Assembly: GCA_913776245.1 (NCBI GenBank)
Contig: CAJYLO010000007.1
Location: forward strand, 62,001 to 126,000
From: an uncultured Chryseobacterium sp.
GTDB taxonomy: Bacteria > Bacteroidota > Bacteroidia > Flavobacteriales > Weeksellaceae
DNA length: 64,000 nucleotides
Reading direction: 5' to 3'
In this document: positions 34,162-43,691 of the stretch, piece after piece
Layout: the number at the start of each line of letters is the position of its first letter
Position numbering within the stretch: position 1 is the first letter of the stretch
Translations under genes and position numbers: made by a program
Notes under the pieces: model-generated
The model's input: only the letters and a program-made list of their open reading frames with translations
The model's database searches: none
Told to the model about the DNA's origin: nothing

Positions 34162-35421
34162 TTACTGTTCTGTAGGATTTCTTCGGGTTGGCTGGATTAT
34201 CAATCTCAGTGAAGAGTCTTTATTGATATAGCTCCACATCCAGTTGAAGAAAATCGCAATTTTGTTTCTGACACTCAGAATCAGCATCAAATGTAAGAAC
34301 ATCCAGAAATACCAAGCAAGAAATCCCTGGAATTTAAATTTCGGAAGATCTACCACTGCTCTGTGTTTTCCAATGGTAGCCATTGAGCCGCGGTCTATAT
34401 ACTCATATTCTTCCCAGTCTTTTTTAGATTTTTTACGGAAGTTTTTGGCCACATTTTTTCCCTGATTAATTGCAACATTGGCTACCTGCGGGTGGCCTTG
34501 CGGATATTTCGGCGTTTCCATATAAGCAATATCACCGATCGCAAAGATATTCTCATAACCTTTCACCTGGTTGAACCGGTTAACGATGTAGCGGTTTTTT
34601 ACCAGGTTTTCTTTATTAAAATCATCAATAATATTTCCGGTTACTCCGGCTGCCCAGATCACATTATTGGTAGGGATTGAGTTTCCGCTTTGCATATAAA
34701 TGATCTCACCGTCATAATCGGTTACGCGTTCATTTTTCAGGAATTTGACGCCCAGCTGGACCAGGTATTTCTCTGCGGCATCCTGAGATTCCTGGCTCAT
34801 AGCTTCCAACGGTTTATCGCCGGAGCTGATCAGGATGATTTTAAGATCCCCGAAATTCATTCTGGGGTAATCTCTCGGAAGGATGTGGGTTTTCATTTCG
34901 GAAAAAGCGCCGGCTAATTCCACACCAGTTGGTCCGCTTCCCACGATCACCAGGTTCCAGTTGCCGTCATCACTCGCTTTTCTTTCGATGATCATCTTTT
35001 CAAAAGTCATCAGAATATGATTCCTGATGCTGATGGCTTCCTGCGTGTTTTTCATTCCCAAAGCCAGATTCTGCATCTTTTGGTTGCCAAAAAAGTTGGT
35101 TCTGCAACCTGTCGCTATCACAAGCTTGTCATAGGTGAAGACGCCGTCTTTGCCAATGATTTTATTTTCTGAAGGAAGGATTTTCTCGATTTCCGTCATC
35201 CGGAACTGGATGTTTTTTGATCTTTGAAAAATCTTTCTGAAGGGAAAAGAAATGTTGGATGGTTCAATCCTGCCTGTTGCAACCTGGTAAAATAACGGTT
35301 GAAACATATGATGGTTCATCCTGTCAATGACCATTACTTTGTATCTTGGATTATTGTTGAGATGACGGGCGAGCTGAAGTCCTGCAAAACCTCCTCCGAT
35401 AATGACGATTTTTTCCCTCAT
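34162..35421 (-). CDS. ndh: Type II NADH dehydrogenase (NDH-2)
   Basis: 419 residues from ATG at 35421; an upstream in-frame extension of 20 codons lacks conservation. The FAD motif IVIIGGGFAGLQLARHL is at the N-terminus. The NAD motif NLVIVGSGPTGVELAGAFSEM is in the middle. FAIGDIAY and a C-terminal membrane-binding amphipathic/hydrophobic end (WYFWMFLHLMLI) complete the NDH-2 pattern. It moves electrons from NADH to quinone without pumping protons. Confidence 0.92.
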   Translation of the reverse strand: MREKIVIIGGGFAGLQLARHLNNNPRYKVMVIDRMNHHMFQPLFYQVATGRIEPSNISFPFRKIFQRSKNIQFRMTEIEKILPSENKIIGKDGVFTYDKLVIATGCRTNFFGNQKMQNLALGMKNTQEAISIRNHILMTFEKMIIERKASDDGNWNLVIVGSGPTGVELAGAFSEMKTHILPRDYPRMNFGDLKIILISSGDKPLEAMSQESQDAAEKYLVQLGVKFLKNERVTDYDGEIIYMQSGNSIPTNNVIWAAGVTGNIIDDFNKENLVKNRYIVNRFNQVKGYENIFAIGDIAYMETPKYPQGHPQVANVAINQGKNVAKNFRKKSKKDWEEYEYIDRGSMATIGKHRAVVDLPKFKFQGFLAWYFWMFLHLMLILSVRNKIAIFFNWMWSYINKDSSLRLIIQPTRRNPTEQ

Positions 35422-35496
35422 TGCAAATGTTTTTACAAATTTAAGATTAATTGTTCTCTCAGAAGCAAATATTATGCTCAACCCGAATCATAAAAA

Positions 35497-35525
35497 AGCC
35501 CTGCCGGAAAAATTCCGACAGGGCC
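35497..35525. terminator. Bidirectional terminator (cobalamin operon)
   Basis: GCCCTGCCGGAA pairs (one mismatch) with TTCCGACAGGGC around a 3-base loop, flanked by T- and A-runs on either side. It lies 20 bases past the end of the lipoprotein gene at 35546. Confidence 0.85.
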
Positions 35526-35545
35526 AAAAACACAAATGATGAAAA

Positions 35546-36598
35546 TTAATTTTTATAGAACCCATTCGTCCCGATACCGGATTTGAATGTTTTGATCTGA
35601 GTACCTGTGGAAGCGTTGTATAGGTAAGAATTGCTTTGTCCTGTAAAACTGGCATTGGAAATAAAAATTCCGCCATTGAATACATTAAATCCGTAAACTG
35701 ATGCCGGCGCTGTGAAGAGGGTTTTAGGTGCAGCCGTAGCGGACACGATATTTTTAGAATATACTTTATTGCCGCCATCGATAAAATAGAAATTACCTGC
35801 CTCGGCTCTCAGTTTCTGTACATTTCCTATCCCGCTTATTTTTGTAGTGGTGTAAGTTCCGTCACCACTGATTTTATAGATGTAAGAATCTGTGGCAGTA
35901 GAAGATAAGGCATAAGCAGCACCGTCAAAAGAAATGAGATCTTTAACAATTCCGGAATCCGGCAGTGTGATCACTTTATCAACACTGTTGGTGGAGGATT
36001 TTATAAGCGTAATGGTATGGCCGGTTGGCAACTCATTGAAGTCATCATCATAGGTAGTTCCGTCTGTTTGAACAAAAATATTTCCATTAGCTTCCACGAC
36101 TTTTTCGGCATATCTTTCGAAAGGAATGCTCTTGATAAAAGCATTGTCAGCAGCATTATAGATATTCAGTTTATAGCTGCCAAAAAAATTATTGTTGGTC
36201 ACATAATACTGACTTTCTGAAAAAGTGATGTATCTAGGACTGGAAAGATTGGATGTAACAACGGCATTTTTCTGGAAATTATAACGATTCACTATCGTAA
36301 TCTGGTTAGTATTGTTCATTACCAGATAAGCATTAGTTCCTCTGAATCCGATGCTCTGAAGCACATCTCCGGTATTTTCATTGTTGGCTGTTTTGTAGAT
36401 GTCAGATTTATAATCGCTTAGATCTAATGACAGAAAATCTACACTGGAGTTATTATTTTTGAAGCTTCCTTCATTAGCAACTAAAATCCCGCTGTAAGAA
36501 ATTTCGTTATTGGGTGTCAGGATTTCATCGTCCGTACAGGAGATGTTGAACAATAGTAGTGCTGCAAAAGCCCAGCTAATTAATTGTTTTAATTTCAT
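35546..36598 (-). CDS. BtuG-like surface lipoprotein (DUF5074/YncE-type beta-propeller)
   Basis: 350 residues. A lipoprotein signal peptide ends at NISC (about residue 20). The following TDDE resembles the acidic export signal that sends Bacteroidetes lipoproteins to the cell surface. The rest is repetitive beta sheet (for example GFRGTNAYLVMNNTNQITIVNR, then SPRYITFSESQYYVTNN) like DUF5074 propellers. BtuG proteins of Bacteroides are propellers that bind B12 tightly over BtuB. Location directly downstream of the riboswitch-controlled receptor makes that role likely here; B12 binding is inference. Confidence 0.78.
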   Translation of the reverse strand: MKLKQLISWAFAALLLFNISCTDDEILTPNNEISYSGILVANEGSFKNNNSSVDFLSLDLSDYKSDIYKTANNENTGDVLQSIGFRGTNAYLVMNNTNQITIVNRYNFQKNAVVTSNLSSPRYITFSESQYYVTNNNFFGSYKLNIYNAADNAFIKSIPFERYAEKVVEANGNIFVQTDGTTYDDDFNELPTGHTITLIKSSTNSVDKVITLPDSGIVKDLISFDGAAYALSSTATDSYIYKISGDGTYTTTKISGIGNVQKLRAEAGNFYFIDGGNKVYSKNIVSATAAPKTLFTAPASVYGFNVFNGGIFISNASFTGQSNSYLYNASTGTQIKTFKSGIGTNGFYKN

Positions 36599-36609
36599 AA
36601 TTGTTTGAT

Positions 36610-38421
36610 TTATAGATTAAATTTTATGTTAATGGCGTAATTTCTCTTCGGCATAAAATAATTTCCGACTGACTGATAAACCTGATTCGTAATGTTATTG
36701 ACCCGGATTCCGATGTTGCAATGCTTTAAAAAGTTGAGGTTAAAGCCTGCGCTTATGACCAGATAATCCTGTAAAAAATTCTTTTCATCAGTGTCAGTAT
36801 AAGTTTTTCCGTTATAAAAAGCCTGGACAAAGATTCCAAGCCAGCCATAATGATAATCAGTATTGAAGTTGATGCGGTGAAACGGCACATACATCAGTTG
36901 TCTTTTGGTTTCCAGATCCACAGATTTGGTATAAGAATAGGAAATTTTGCTCCTGACCTGATGTTTTCCAAATTGTTTCTCGAATGATAAATCCGTTTCC
37001 AGCCCGTATCCATCAACTTTACTGATGTTTTCCGGTGACCAGAATGATGTGCCCTGCATCCAAACGATATTGTCTGTGATATGCATATAATAAGGCGTAA
37101 GACCTAATACGAAATTTCTGTAAATGAATCTGTGCGACATCTCTGCCTGGATAGAATTTTCCGGTTTCAGTTCCGGGTTTCCGCCGGGTTTCCAATAGAG
37201 ATCATTAAAGGTCGGAGCACGGAAATTCCTTGAGATGTTGATGGAGGTCTGATACCAGCTTTTAGCCAAGTATTTTGCTGACGCAGAAAATAAAAAAGGG
37301 CTTTTGTAATCTTCTACAAGCTCCTGTTTTGCACCCAGCTCCCAGTAAAATTTTTCGGTCTGCTGATTTCTGTAAAGCAAAGAAAAGCTGGCAGCGTTTC
37401 TTTTTGGATTTCGAATTCCCGATCCGAAGCCCTCTGCTTCATTATACTGATATTCTGTGATGAGATTGAATGAAGATATTTTTGAAACCAAAAAGTCAAG
37501 ATCGTTTTTTACAATATATTGTTTGCCGGTTCCGCCACTGGTTTTTGGTTTATCGATATCATTGAAATACTGGAAATTATCTTCCAGATAAGCCAGCTTC
37601 AGGTTATTTCTGAAATTTCCGGAATGTAATTTCCAGCCGGCCAGGCTTCTGAATGTCTGAACCTGATATTTTGTCTTGGTTTGATTTTCAGAAAAAACAG
37701 GGTAATGCTGATCGCTGTCATAGATCTGGCTTTGCCAATAGAATTCATTATTCGGATTGATTTTATAAGCGGTACCAAGATTGAAACTCGTATTGTGATA
37801 CTCACCGTTTCGGTTGATGTATTGCTTTTCCGGCACTTCAAAATAATTATCACTTTCGGAATGATTGATGTTAAAATTAAAGCTCACTTTTTCATTGCTG
37901 AAGCTTGCTTTCAAAAGTGTATTCAGTGTTTTATAAGAACCATATTCAGAAAATAAAGTTCCTGAAAAACCCCGGTTGAAATCCAAGGCATTGTTTAGAT
38001 GTATAGAACCGCCAATAGCACCACTTCCGTATATTACGCTTCCGCCGCCGTATTTGATACCGACATTTTCGTAGCTCAGCGGATTGATATTATTGATATC
38101 GCCCTGGCCAAGAAATATGGAATTAATGTTGATGCCGTTCCAGACAAAAGCCGTCTGCGAAGCTGTTGTTCCTCGGAATGATGGCGATGAGGTGGCGCCG
38201 CGTCCGTTTTCCTTGATGTAAATATTAGACTGGAATCTCAGTAAATCCGATAAAGAAGTAGCATTCTGAAGGATTTTTTCAGAATTTAGATTCGATATTT
38301 TTGCCGTTTTAGAAGCTTTACTGAATTGATTATCAATAAATACGGTGTCAATCAGCGATTCCTGAGCAGAAAACTGAGTTGACAATAAAATGAAAAAAAA
38401 TGCAAAAATAAGTTTCTTCAT
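36610..38421 (-). CDS. btuB: TonB-dependent receptor, BtuB-like (cobalamin uptake)
   Basis: 603 residues from ATG at 38421, which opens a signal peptide (MKKLIFAFFFILLSTQFSAQ). The plug domain is at about residues 40-150 (LSDLLRFQSNIYIKENG, GGGSVIYGSGAIGGSIHLNN), and a 22-strand barrel follows. It ends with the outer-membrane C-terminal signature (aromatic/hydrophobic KFNL). The size and the B12 riboswitch just upstream make cobalamin or a corrinoid the likely substrate. It is 11 bases upstream of the BtuG-like gene. Confidence 0.9.
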   Translation of the reverse strand: MKKLIFAFFFILLSTQFSAQESLIDTVFIDNQFSKASKTAKISNLNSEKILQNATSLSDLLRFQSNIYIKENGRGATSSPSFRGTTASQTAFVWNGININSIFLGQGDINNINPLSYENVGIKYGGGSVIYGSGAIGGSIHLNNALDFNRGFSGTLFSEYGSYKTLNTLLKASFSNEKVSFNFNINHSESDNYFEVPEKQYINRNGEYHNTSFNLGTAYKINPNNEFYWQSQIYDSDQHYPVFSENQTKTKYQVQTFRSLAGWKLHSGNFRNNLKLAYLEDNFQYFNDIDKPKTSGGTGKQYIVKNDLDFLVSKISSFNLITEYQYNEAEGFGSGIRNPKRNAASFSLLYRNQQTEKFYWELGAKQELVEDYKSPFLFSASAKYLAKSWYQTSINISRNFRAPTFNDLYWKPGGNPELKPENSIQAEMSHRFIYRNFVLGLTPYYMHITDNIVWMQGTSFWSPENISKVDGYGLETDLSFEKQFGKHQVRSKISYSYTKSVDLETKRQLMYVPFHRINFNTDYHYGWLGIFVQAFYNGKTYTDTDEKNFLQDYLVISAGFNLNFLKHCNIGIRVNNITNQVYQSVGNYFMPKRNYAINIKFNL

Positions 38422-38429
38422 AACCTGCC
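38422..38429 (-). promoter_or_regulatory. Start-adjacent anti-riboswitch element GGCAGGTT
   Basis: On the minus strand GGCAGGTT immediately precedes the btuB ATG. It is complementary (7 bp plus a G-U) to the 3' strand ACCTGCC of the riboswitch (38470-38464), 33 bases upstream. Pairing would hide the start codon. Confidence 0.6.
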
Positions 38430-38459
38430 TTTCCTCCGAAAGCACTTATTAAAATTTAT

Positions 38460-38622
38460 CTTTGGCAGGTCTCCTGACTTTCGCTGATTTTGCGCCTTCT
38501 CATCCGCCCGTGGCGGACAATGGCTGAGATTGCAAAATGCATAGTTGCGATTTACAGTTGCGGGGACAGTCGGAGAATTGCACTCCGTTCCCTTTTAATT
38601 CCGGAATTTCCGGAAACCAAAG
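38460..38622 (-). promoter_or_regulatory. Cobalamin riboswitch (AdoCbl type)
   Basis: On the minus strand the core reads GGGAACGGAGTGCAA, then GACTGTCCCCGCAACTGTAA, and ends AGTCAGGAGACCTGCC; these are the defining conserved boxes of the cobalamin riboswitch. A P1-like stem pairs CTTTGG (38622-38617) with CCAAAG (38465-38460). It starts just after a TATATTTG -7 box (38635-38628) and lies in the btuB leader, so it controls B12 uptake by B12 level. Confidence 0.95.
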
Positions 38623-38627
38623 TGCTG

Positions 38628-38635
38628 CAAATATA
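38628..38635 (-). promoter_or_regulatory. -7 box of the btuB operon
   Basis: TATATTTG on the minus strand, about six bases before the predicted 5' end of the riboswitch, matches the TAnnTTTG consensus. Confidence 0.55.
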
Positions 38636-38674
38636 TAGAATTAAAACAGGATATAGTATTTTTTTAATAAAAAA

Positions 38675-38694
38675 TGCTGCCTGAAAAGGCAGCA
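38675..38694 (-). terminator. Terminator downstream of the type IX cargo gene
   Basis: TGCTGCCT pairs with AGGCAGCA around a GAAA-type loop and is followed by T6 on the minus strand. Confidence 0.85.
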
Positions 38695-38723
38695 CTCATT
38701 AAAATAATTATGAAAGCTGAATT

Positions 38724-40910
38724 CTACTTCTTAATAATTTTGAAGGATTTGTTTTCTTTGCCATCATTGGTTTTAAGGATGTAATTTCCTTTTGGCAATT
38801 TTGTAGTGTTAAGCACAGAAGATCTTGAACTTGCTTCCTGCTCCATTACCTTTTTACCAGACATATCATAAACCTCAATTTTGTTCAGTTTATTGTCGGA
38901 CTGGATGTTTAGCTGGTCACCAACAGGATTTGGATAAACTGTTATGCTGTTTTTTGAAATATCAGTTGTTGCCATAATCTGATTCACGTGAATATTGAAA
39001 ACACAAGTGTCTATAATCACTCCATCTTTTACCAGATTGTGAACAATAACATTGTCGCCAACCGGGAAATCTGATCCGGATTCTTTCCCCTGAACAAGAA
39101 CCGTAGTGGGCGCAGCTGCGTTACATTCATAATAAACTTTGAAAACACCGTCCAGCCCGTCTTTTACGGTCCAGTTATTACCGCTATTGCCGGAAATGTA
39201 AGTGTTCGAAGTTGTGCCGTCGCCGGTTTTGGCTTCCCAGGAAACCAGCGGTCCTTGTCCTTGCATTGCCACCCAATATTTTCCGCTTTGCAGTTCTACT
39301 GTTTCGGGTAGTTTTATATTAACTTCGTACACCGGAAATCCGTTGGTTGCAATTCCGATTTGAGTCTGAGATTCATAAGTAAGATTGTCGAATGATTTTA
39401 CAAGTTCACCCGGCTGGCCGTTGTTGTCTTTATAGATATAAACGCTTGTGCCGTAAGAAAATCTAACGAAATTAGGTGCTATTTTATTAACCTTAAGTGT
39501 TTGTCCTGCAGGCACAATGAAATCATTTGCTACCAAAACATTACTAAAGCTAACCAAACTTTGGAAATTATTACTCGGATAATTGATGCTGCAAGAGGCT
39601 GCAGAATTTCCGGAACAAGCAAAAGGAAGTGCGTAATTAACTTTAGCAGTAGTTGCGCCGGGATTTGTATTAATGCTGATGTCCGCCGGGCAGGTAAACT
39701 CACAGCCAGGATCCGCCATTCCGCTGGTAATATTAAGTGTGTAATCTTCCGCCTGCCCCGAATTGTAATAATATCCAGATGCCCCAATCGGCCAGAACAT
39801 AGAATATTCTGTTACAGATTGCATTTTCAGGACTCTTATTCTTGTGTTTCCGTTAAGCGCATTTTGCGGAACGGTGATTGGGAATTCTGTGAATTTGTCA
39901 TCAACGCCGGTTGAGTTGAAAATATAACCTTCACTGATGATTTCATTATCTTCATCCAGAATACCATTGTGATTCCAGTCTATAAAAAGTGTATATGTGT
40001 CAGGTGCATAACTTACTCGATTCTGACCCTTTATTTTTACATTATAAGTCTGTCCGGCCTGAAGATTGAAAACATTAGCGGTCATATCTTCATAAAATTC
40101 GGAGCTGTTCGGGTCTGAGTTGTAGCCAACACCATTAATTTCAAAACGGGTTATAGGTGTTGAAGGGATAAAGTTATCAACTTTGCCAATAGGATCATAG
40201 GATAGCGGGGTTGGGTTATTTGGTAAGATCCTGAATTCTGTATTTCCAAAATAATTAGAATTGTATTCAGTCACGCTCACTCTCCATGTTCCTGCAATGT
40301 CAGGCATTGTGTCTCCCCAGGGATACGTTTTTGTGTTGCCGTTAAAAGAAATGTCGAAATTTCCATTCTCATCAGCGTAGTATTGTCCGGTAATTCCAGA
40401 GCCTGATTCATTTGGTGAAAATAAATGAACAACAACCTGGGCATTAGGCTCAATATTACTTGCATGAAGCTTTAAACCGAAATCAAAAAACTGATCCATT
40501 GTCAGATATTTGAAATTCGTAGTGACAGGGATTACATCATTTGGGTTTGAAATGACAGTTAAATCAGCGCTTGCTGTTTTACCGTTTGCATCGGTCGCTT
40601 TTACAATATGCGTACCTTTTACGGATTTATTTTTCTTTGCACTGATTTGTATTGAGAATTTTCCGGTACTGTCTGCTGTGCCTTCAAAATCTCTCCACCT
40701 TTTTCCGTCCGGATCTGTTGCGAAAACCGTGACTTTTGAATTTGGCGTAAATCCTGTTCCTAATACTGGAAAACCGCCAGACCAGTACCACCATTCATCT
40801 ATGGTTCCGCGTACATCGGATACCAAAGATGTATCCAGAATGATCTGCTGTGCATTGAAGAGTCCGAAAAAGAACAAAATCAAGCCTCTTAATAGTAATT
40901 TTACACTCAT
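38724..40910 (-). CDS. Type IX-secreted surface protein with GEVED domain
   Basis: 728 residues with signal peptide. Domain order: an Ig-like N-terminal domain (to about 130); a second beta domain to about 250; then a GEVED domain, recognised by LFIDWNHNGILDEDNEIISEG and ending GQAEDYTL; further beta modules; and a C-terminal type A sorting signal from about residue 650 (ITVYPNPVGDQLNI, MSGKKVMEQ, LPKGNYILK). The sorting signal directs secretion through the type IX machinery, which PorX regulates. Ligand or adhesin role unknown. Confidence 0.88.
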   Translation of the reverse strand: MSVKLLLRGLILFFFGLFNAQQIILDTSLVSDVRGTIDEWWYWSGGFPVLGTGFTPNSKVTVFATDPDGKRWRDFEGTADSTGKFSIQISAKKNKSVKGTHIVKATDANGKTASADLTVISNPNDVIPVTTNFKYLTMDQFFDFGLKLHASNIEPNAQVVVHLFSPNESGSGITGQYYADENGNFDISFNGNTKTYPWGDTMPDIAGTWRVSVTEYNSNYFGNTEFRILPNNPTPLSYDPIGKVDNFIPSTPITRFEINGVGYNSDPNSSEFYEDMTANVFNLQAGQTYNVKIKGQNRVSYAPDTYTLFIDWNHNGILDEDNEIISEGYIFNSTGVDDKFTEFPITVPQNALNGNTRIRVLKMQSVTEYSMFWPIGASGYYYNSGQAEDYTLNITSGMADPGCEFTCPADISINTNPGATTAKVNYALPFACSGNSAASCSINYPSNNFQSLVSFSNVLVANDFIVPAGQTLKVNKIAPNFVRFSYGTSVYIYKDNNGQPGELVKSFDNLTYESQTQIGIATNGFPVYEVNIKLPETVELQSGKYWVAMQGQGPLVSWEAKTGDGTTSNTYISGNSGNNWTVKDGLDGVFKVYYECNAAAPTTVLVQGKESGSDFPVGDNVIVHNLVKDGVIIDTCVFNIHVNQIMATTDISKNSITVYPNPVGDQLNIQSDNKLNKIEVYDMSGKKVMEQEASSRSSVLNTTKLPKGNYILKTNDGKENKSFKIIKK

Positions 40911-41116
40911 TTCTTTAATTTTTTATGATTAATTGATGCAATGTTACATATCGATGATAAGTTTTCAATTTTTTCTGGGGTAACATTATAAATACTTGAG
41001 TTTTAGTGAGGTAACATTTTATATACAATTTTTTTAATTATTTGGTAATCAATGATTTGAAATACAATTAAAAACAATAAAAAAATAATCTTAAATTTGA
41101 TTAATACTTCAGGAGG

Positions 41117-42664
41117 ATGCGGACTGTTTTAGCCTTGTTTTTTGTACTTTTCGCCTTGTTTTTTAATGCACAGAATGGTAAGAATTCTGATGCATACGTA
41201 AAACATTTGGTGAATCTGATCCGGGAAAATAATAATAACCGGATCAAATCTATGAGTTATATCCAGGAAGCTTTACGGTTTGAAAAGGAAATCCCGGATT
41301 CTACAAAAATTGAGCTTTATGTCACTGCCGGTAACTGTTATAAGGATCAGGAGTCTTACTATCTTGCTCTTAGCTATTATTATAAAGCTCTGGAAATTAA
41401 AAATGAAAAGCAGTCTGGCAGAGCCTTCACGATTCTTAATAATATTGGTGGTTGCTATTATGCAATGGGCAATTATAAGAAAGCCCGCTATTTCTGGGAG
41501 CAGGCACTGAATAAATTTGAATCTAACAAGGCTGGCCAAAATGTAGAAGGCTCTCTTATTTATAATAATCTTGCAGTTCTGGAAAAAGAACACGGAAATT
41601 ATGCCCGGGCACTAGAGATGCTGAAAGAATTCAAATCGCGGAACGAAATCCTGAAGGATACCTTCAACATCATCATCGCTTATGAAAATATTGCTGATGT
41701 CAATGTCAAATTGAAGGAGCCGGATCTGGCAATTGCTAATCTGTCAAAAGGAATCAGTCTCGCTAAGAAAATTAATTCCGATTATGATCTGGCAAGTCTG
41801 TATACAGATATCGGGACTATTTATCTCGCAAGTCCGGTTCGCCAGGATTCTTCTTATTATTATCTTTCCAATGCTTTTAATATTGCCAACAGGAGTGATT
41901 TTTCCGATATCAAACTGTCATCTTCGGAAAAGCTGGTTTCGTATTTTGAGAAAGAAAAAGATTTTAAAAGTGCGCTGTATTATCTTCATATAGCGAAATC
42001 TCTGTCGGAAACTAATATTAATAAAGAAAACGCAAAGAAAGTATCCCGGCTGGAATCTGAATTTGAAGAGAAAAATAAGCAGAAAGAATTGCTTCAGCAG
42101 CAGAAAAAAAGGGAGCGTTATTTCATATTTGGGATCATTGTTTTACTTCTTTTTTCAGTGATTGTTTTACTGATGTTCAAACTACAGAAGAGTAAGTCGG
42201 AGAAAAAAGCGGCAGAAAACAGGCTGCTCTCCAAAAAACTCAATGAGAAAAACAAGGAACTGGCCAATAACGCTGTCAAAATGATGCAGGCTTCCGAAAT
42301 TTTCCAGACCACTCACAAGGAACTGAAAGAAATGGATCCGAAATATGAAGATGACCGGAAAATGATCTCACGGATCATTATGGACTTTAAAAAAGGTTCC
42401 CAGGCGCTTAACAAATCGGACTTCGAGAAACTTTTTATAGAAACCGACGAAGATTTTTATAAAAAATTATTGGAAAGATATCCTTCACTCACCAAGAATG
42501 AGCTTCGTCTTTGTGTGTTTCTGAGACAGAATCTTTCCTCCAAAGAGATTTCTGCTATTACACAGCAAAGTCCGCATAGCATAGTAGTTGCCAGATCCAG
42601 GCTGAGAAAGAAACTTGGGTTGGAAGAGTCTCAGAGTCTCAGTAATTTTCTTATACAGCTTTAA
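41117..42664 (+). CDS. Membrane-tethered TPR regulator with C-terminal LuxR-type HTH
   Basis: 515 residues. A signal-like N-terminus is followed by TPR repeats covering about residues 60-300 (such as ILNNIGGCYYAMGNYKKAR) and a single membrane helix at about 335-354. A long coiled coil (to about 420) leads to an HTH domain at the C-terminus (TKNELRLCVFLRQNLSSKEIS, then HSIVVARSRLRKKLG). The TPR part faces the periplasm, the HTH the cytoplasm. AGGAGG directly abuts the ATG, too close to act as a normal Shine-Dalgarno. It converges with mutY and overlaps its end by 14 bases. Confidence 0.82.
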   Translation: MRTVLALFFVLFALFFNAQNGKNSDAYVKHLVNLIRENNNNRIKSMSYIQEALRFEKEIPDSTKIELYVTAGNCYKDQESYYLALSYYYKALEIKNEKQSGRAFTILNNIGGCYYAMGNYKKARYFWEQALNKFESNKAGQNVEGSLIYNNLAVLEKEHGNYARALEMLKEFKSRNEILKDTFNIIIAYENIADVNVKLKEPDLAIANLSKGISLAKKINSDYDLASLYTDIGTIYLASPVRQDSSYYYLSNAFNIANRSDFSDIKLSSSEKLVSYFEKEKDFKSALYYLHIAKSLSETNINKENAKKVSRLESEFEEKNKQKELLQQQKKRERYFIFGIIVLLLFSVIVLLMFKLQKSKSEKKAAENRLLSKKLNEKNKELANNAVKMMQASEIFQTTHKELKEMDPKYEDDRKMISRIIMDFKKGSQALNKSDFEKLFIETDEDFYKKLLERYPSLTKNELRLCVFLRQNLSSKEISAITQQSPHSIVVARSRLRKKLGLEESQSLSNFLIQL

Positions 42665-43691
42665 AAATAGATTCATAAATCACCTGAAGTGGCTTTGGAA
42701 AAGATTTTTCATCGGCTTCAGCTTTATTAACTATCAGAAAATTATTATCCTTCGCAAATGCTTTAAAATCATTTTGAGATTTTATATCGACTGTGTTGAT
42801 TTCAATAGATACGTTTTTGTGCGTTAGCTTATGGCTGACAATTTTAGAATTAATTACATAACCTTCCCAGTTTTCAGGGATTGAGGTAGGGAATTCGTAC
42901 AGTTTTTTCCAGATGAAGTCATTACCTCTTTGCCTGATGAGGAATTGGTTCTGATGTTTTACAAAAAAATATCTCAGGTCCAAATCCGACACTTTTGTTT
43001 TTTTTGTCTTCACAGGAAATTCCGAAATCCGTCCGGTCTGGAACGCTATACAATCTTCGTTTACAGGACAGAACATACAAAGCGGGTTCTTTGGTCTGCA
43101 TATTTCCGAACCGACGTCCATAATCGCCTGGTTGAATTCACCTGGTTTTTCTTCCGGCATCATTCGCAAAGCCAAATCCGAAAAATATTGAAATGCTTTG
43201 GAACCCGAGATATCAAAATCATCTGCAAAAATCCTTGACAAAACCCTGTAAAAATTGCCGTCAACGGCAGGGACTTTTTCGTCAAAACAAATGCTGGCAA
43301 TTGCTGCCGCTGTATATTTGCCAACACCTTTCAGTTTCAGAATATCATTATAATTATTAGGAAACTGTCCTCCAAATTCTTCGATAATCTGATGAGCAGC
43401 CTTATGAAGATTAATCGCTCTGGAGTAATAGCCAAGCCCTTTCCAGTAAAGCAAAACATCGTCTTCGGAGGCTTTGTGAAGATCCTGAACAGTAGGAAAT
43501 CTTTCCATGAATCTGAGAAAATGGCCAAGTCCTTGTTTTACCTGGGTTTGTTGCAGGACTATTTCGGATATCCATACATTATAAGGATGCTGGTTTTCTC
43601 TCCAGGGAAGTTGTCTGGCATTGGCATCGTACCACTTCGTAAGCTTTTTTCCAATGTGAAGAAAATCAGCATTTTGTTTGTTTGTTTTCAA
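42651..43691 (-). CDS. mutY: A/G-specific adenine glycosylase
   Basis: 346 residues. LPWRENQHPYNVWISEIVLQQT and the catalytic VPAVDGNFYRVLSR (conserved Asp) form the HhH-GPD glycosylase. The [4Fe-4S] ligands are in CRPKNPLCMFC plus the C of NEDC. A C-terminal NUDIX-like domain is shortened but present. It removes A opposite 8-oxoG. The start must be TTG at 43691, since no ATG is in frame before the conserved core. It is divergent from the HU gene and overlaps its promoter region. Confidence 0.93.
   Translation of the reverse strand: MKTNKQNADFLHIGKKLTKWYDANARQLPWRENQHPYNVWISEIVLQQTQVKQGLGHFLRFMERFPTVQDLHKASEDDVLLYWKGLGYYSRAINLHKAAHQIIEEFGGQFPNNYNDILKLKGVGKYTAAAIASICFDEKVPAVDGNFYRVLSRIFADDFDISGSKAFQYFSDLALRMMPEEKPGEFNQAIMDVGSEICRPKNPLCMFCPVNEDCIAFQTGRISEFPVKTKKTKVSDLDLRYFFVKHQNQFLIRQRGNDFIWKKLYEFPTSIPENWEGYVINSKIVSHKLTHKNVSIEINTVDIKSQNDFKAFAKDNNFLIVNKAEADEKSFPKPLQVIYESIFKAV

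Noticed and set aside
41111-41116. AGGAGG as a strong ribosome binding site
   Set aside because: It directly abuts the ATG with no spacer, and this lineage generally does not use Shine-Dalgarno pairing; probably chance.
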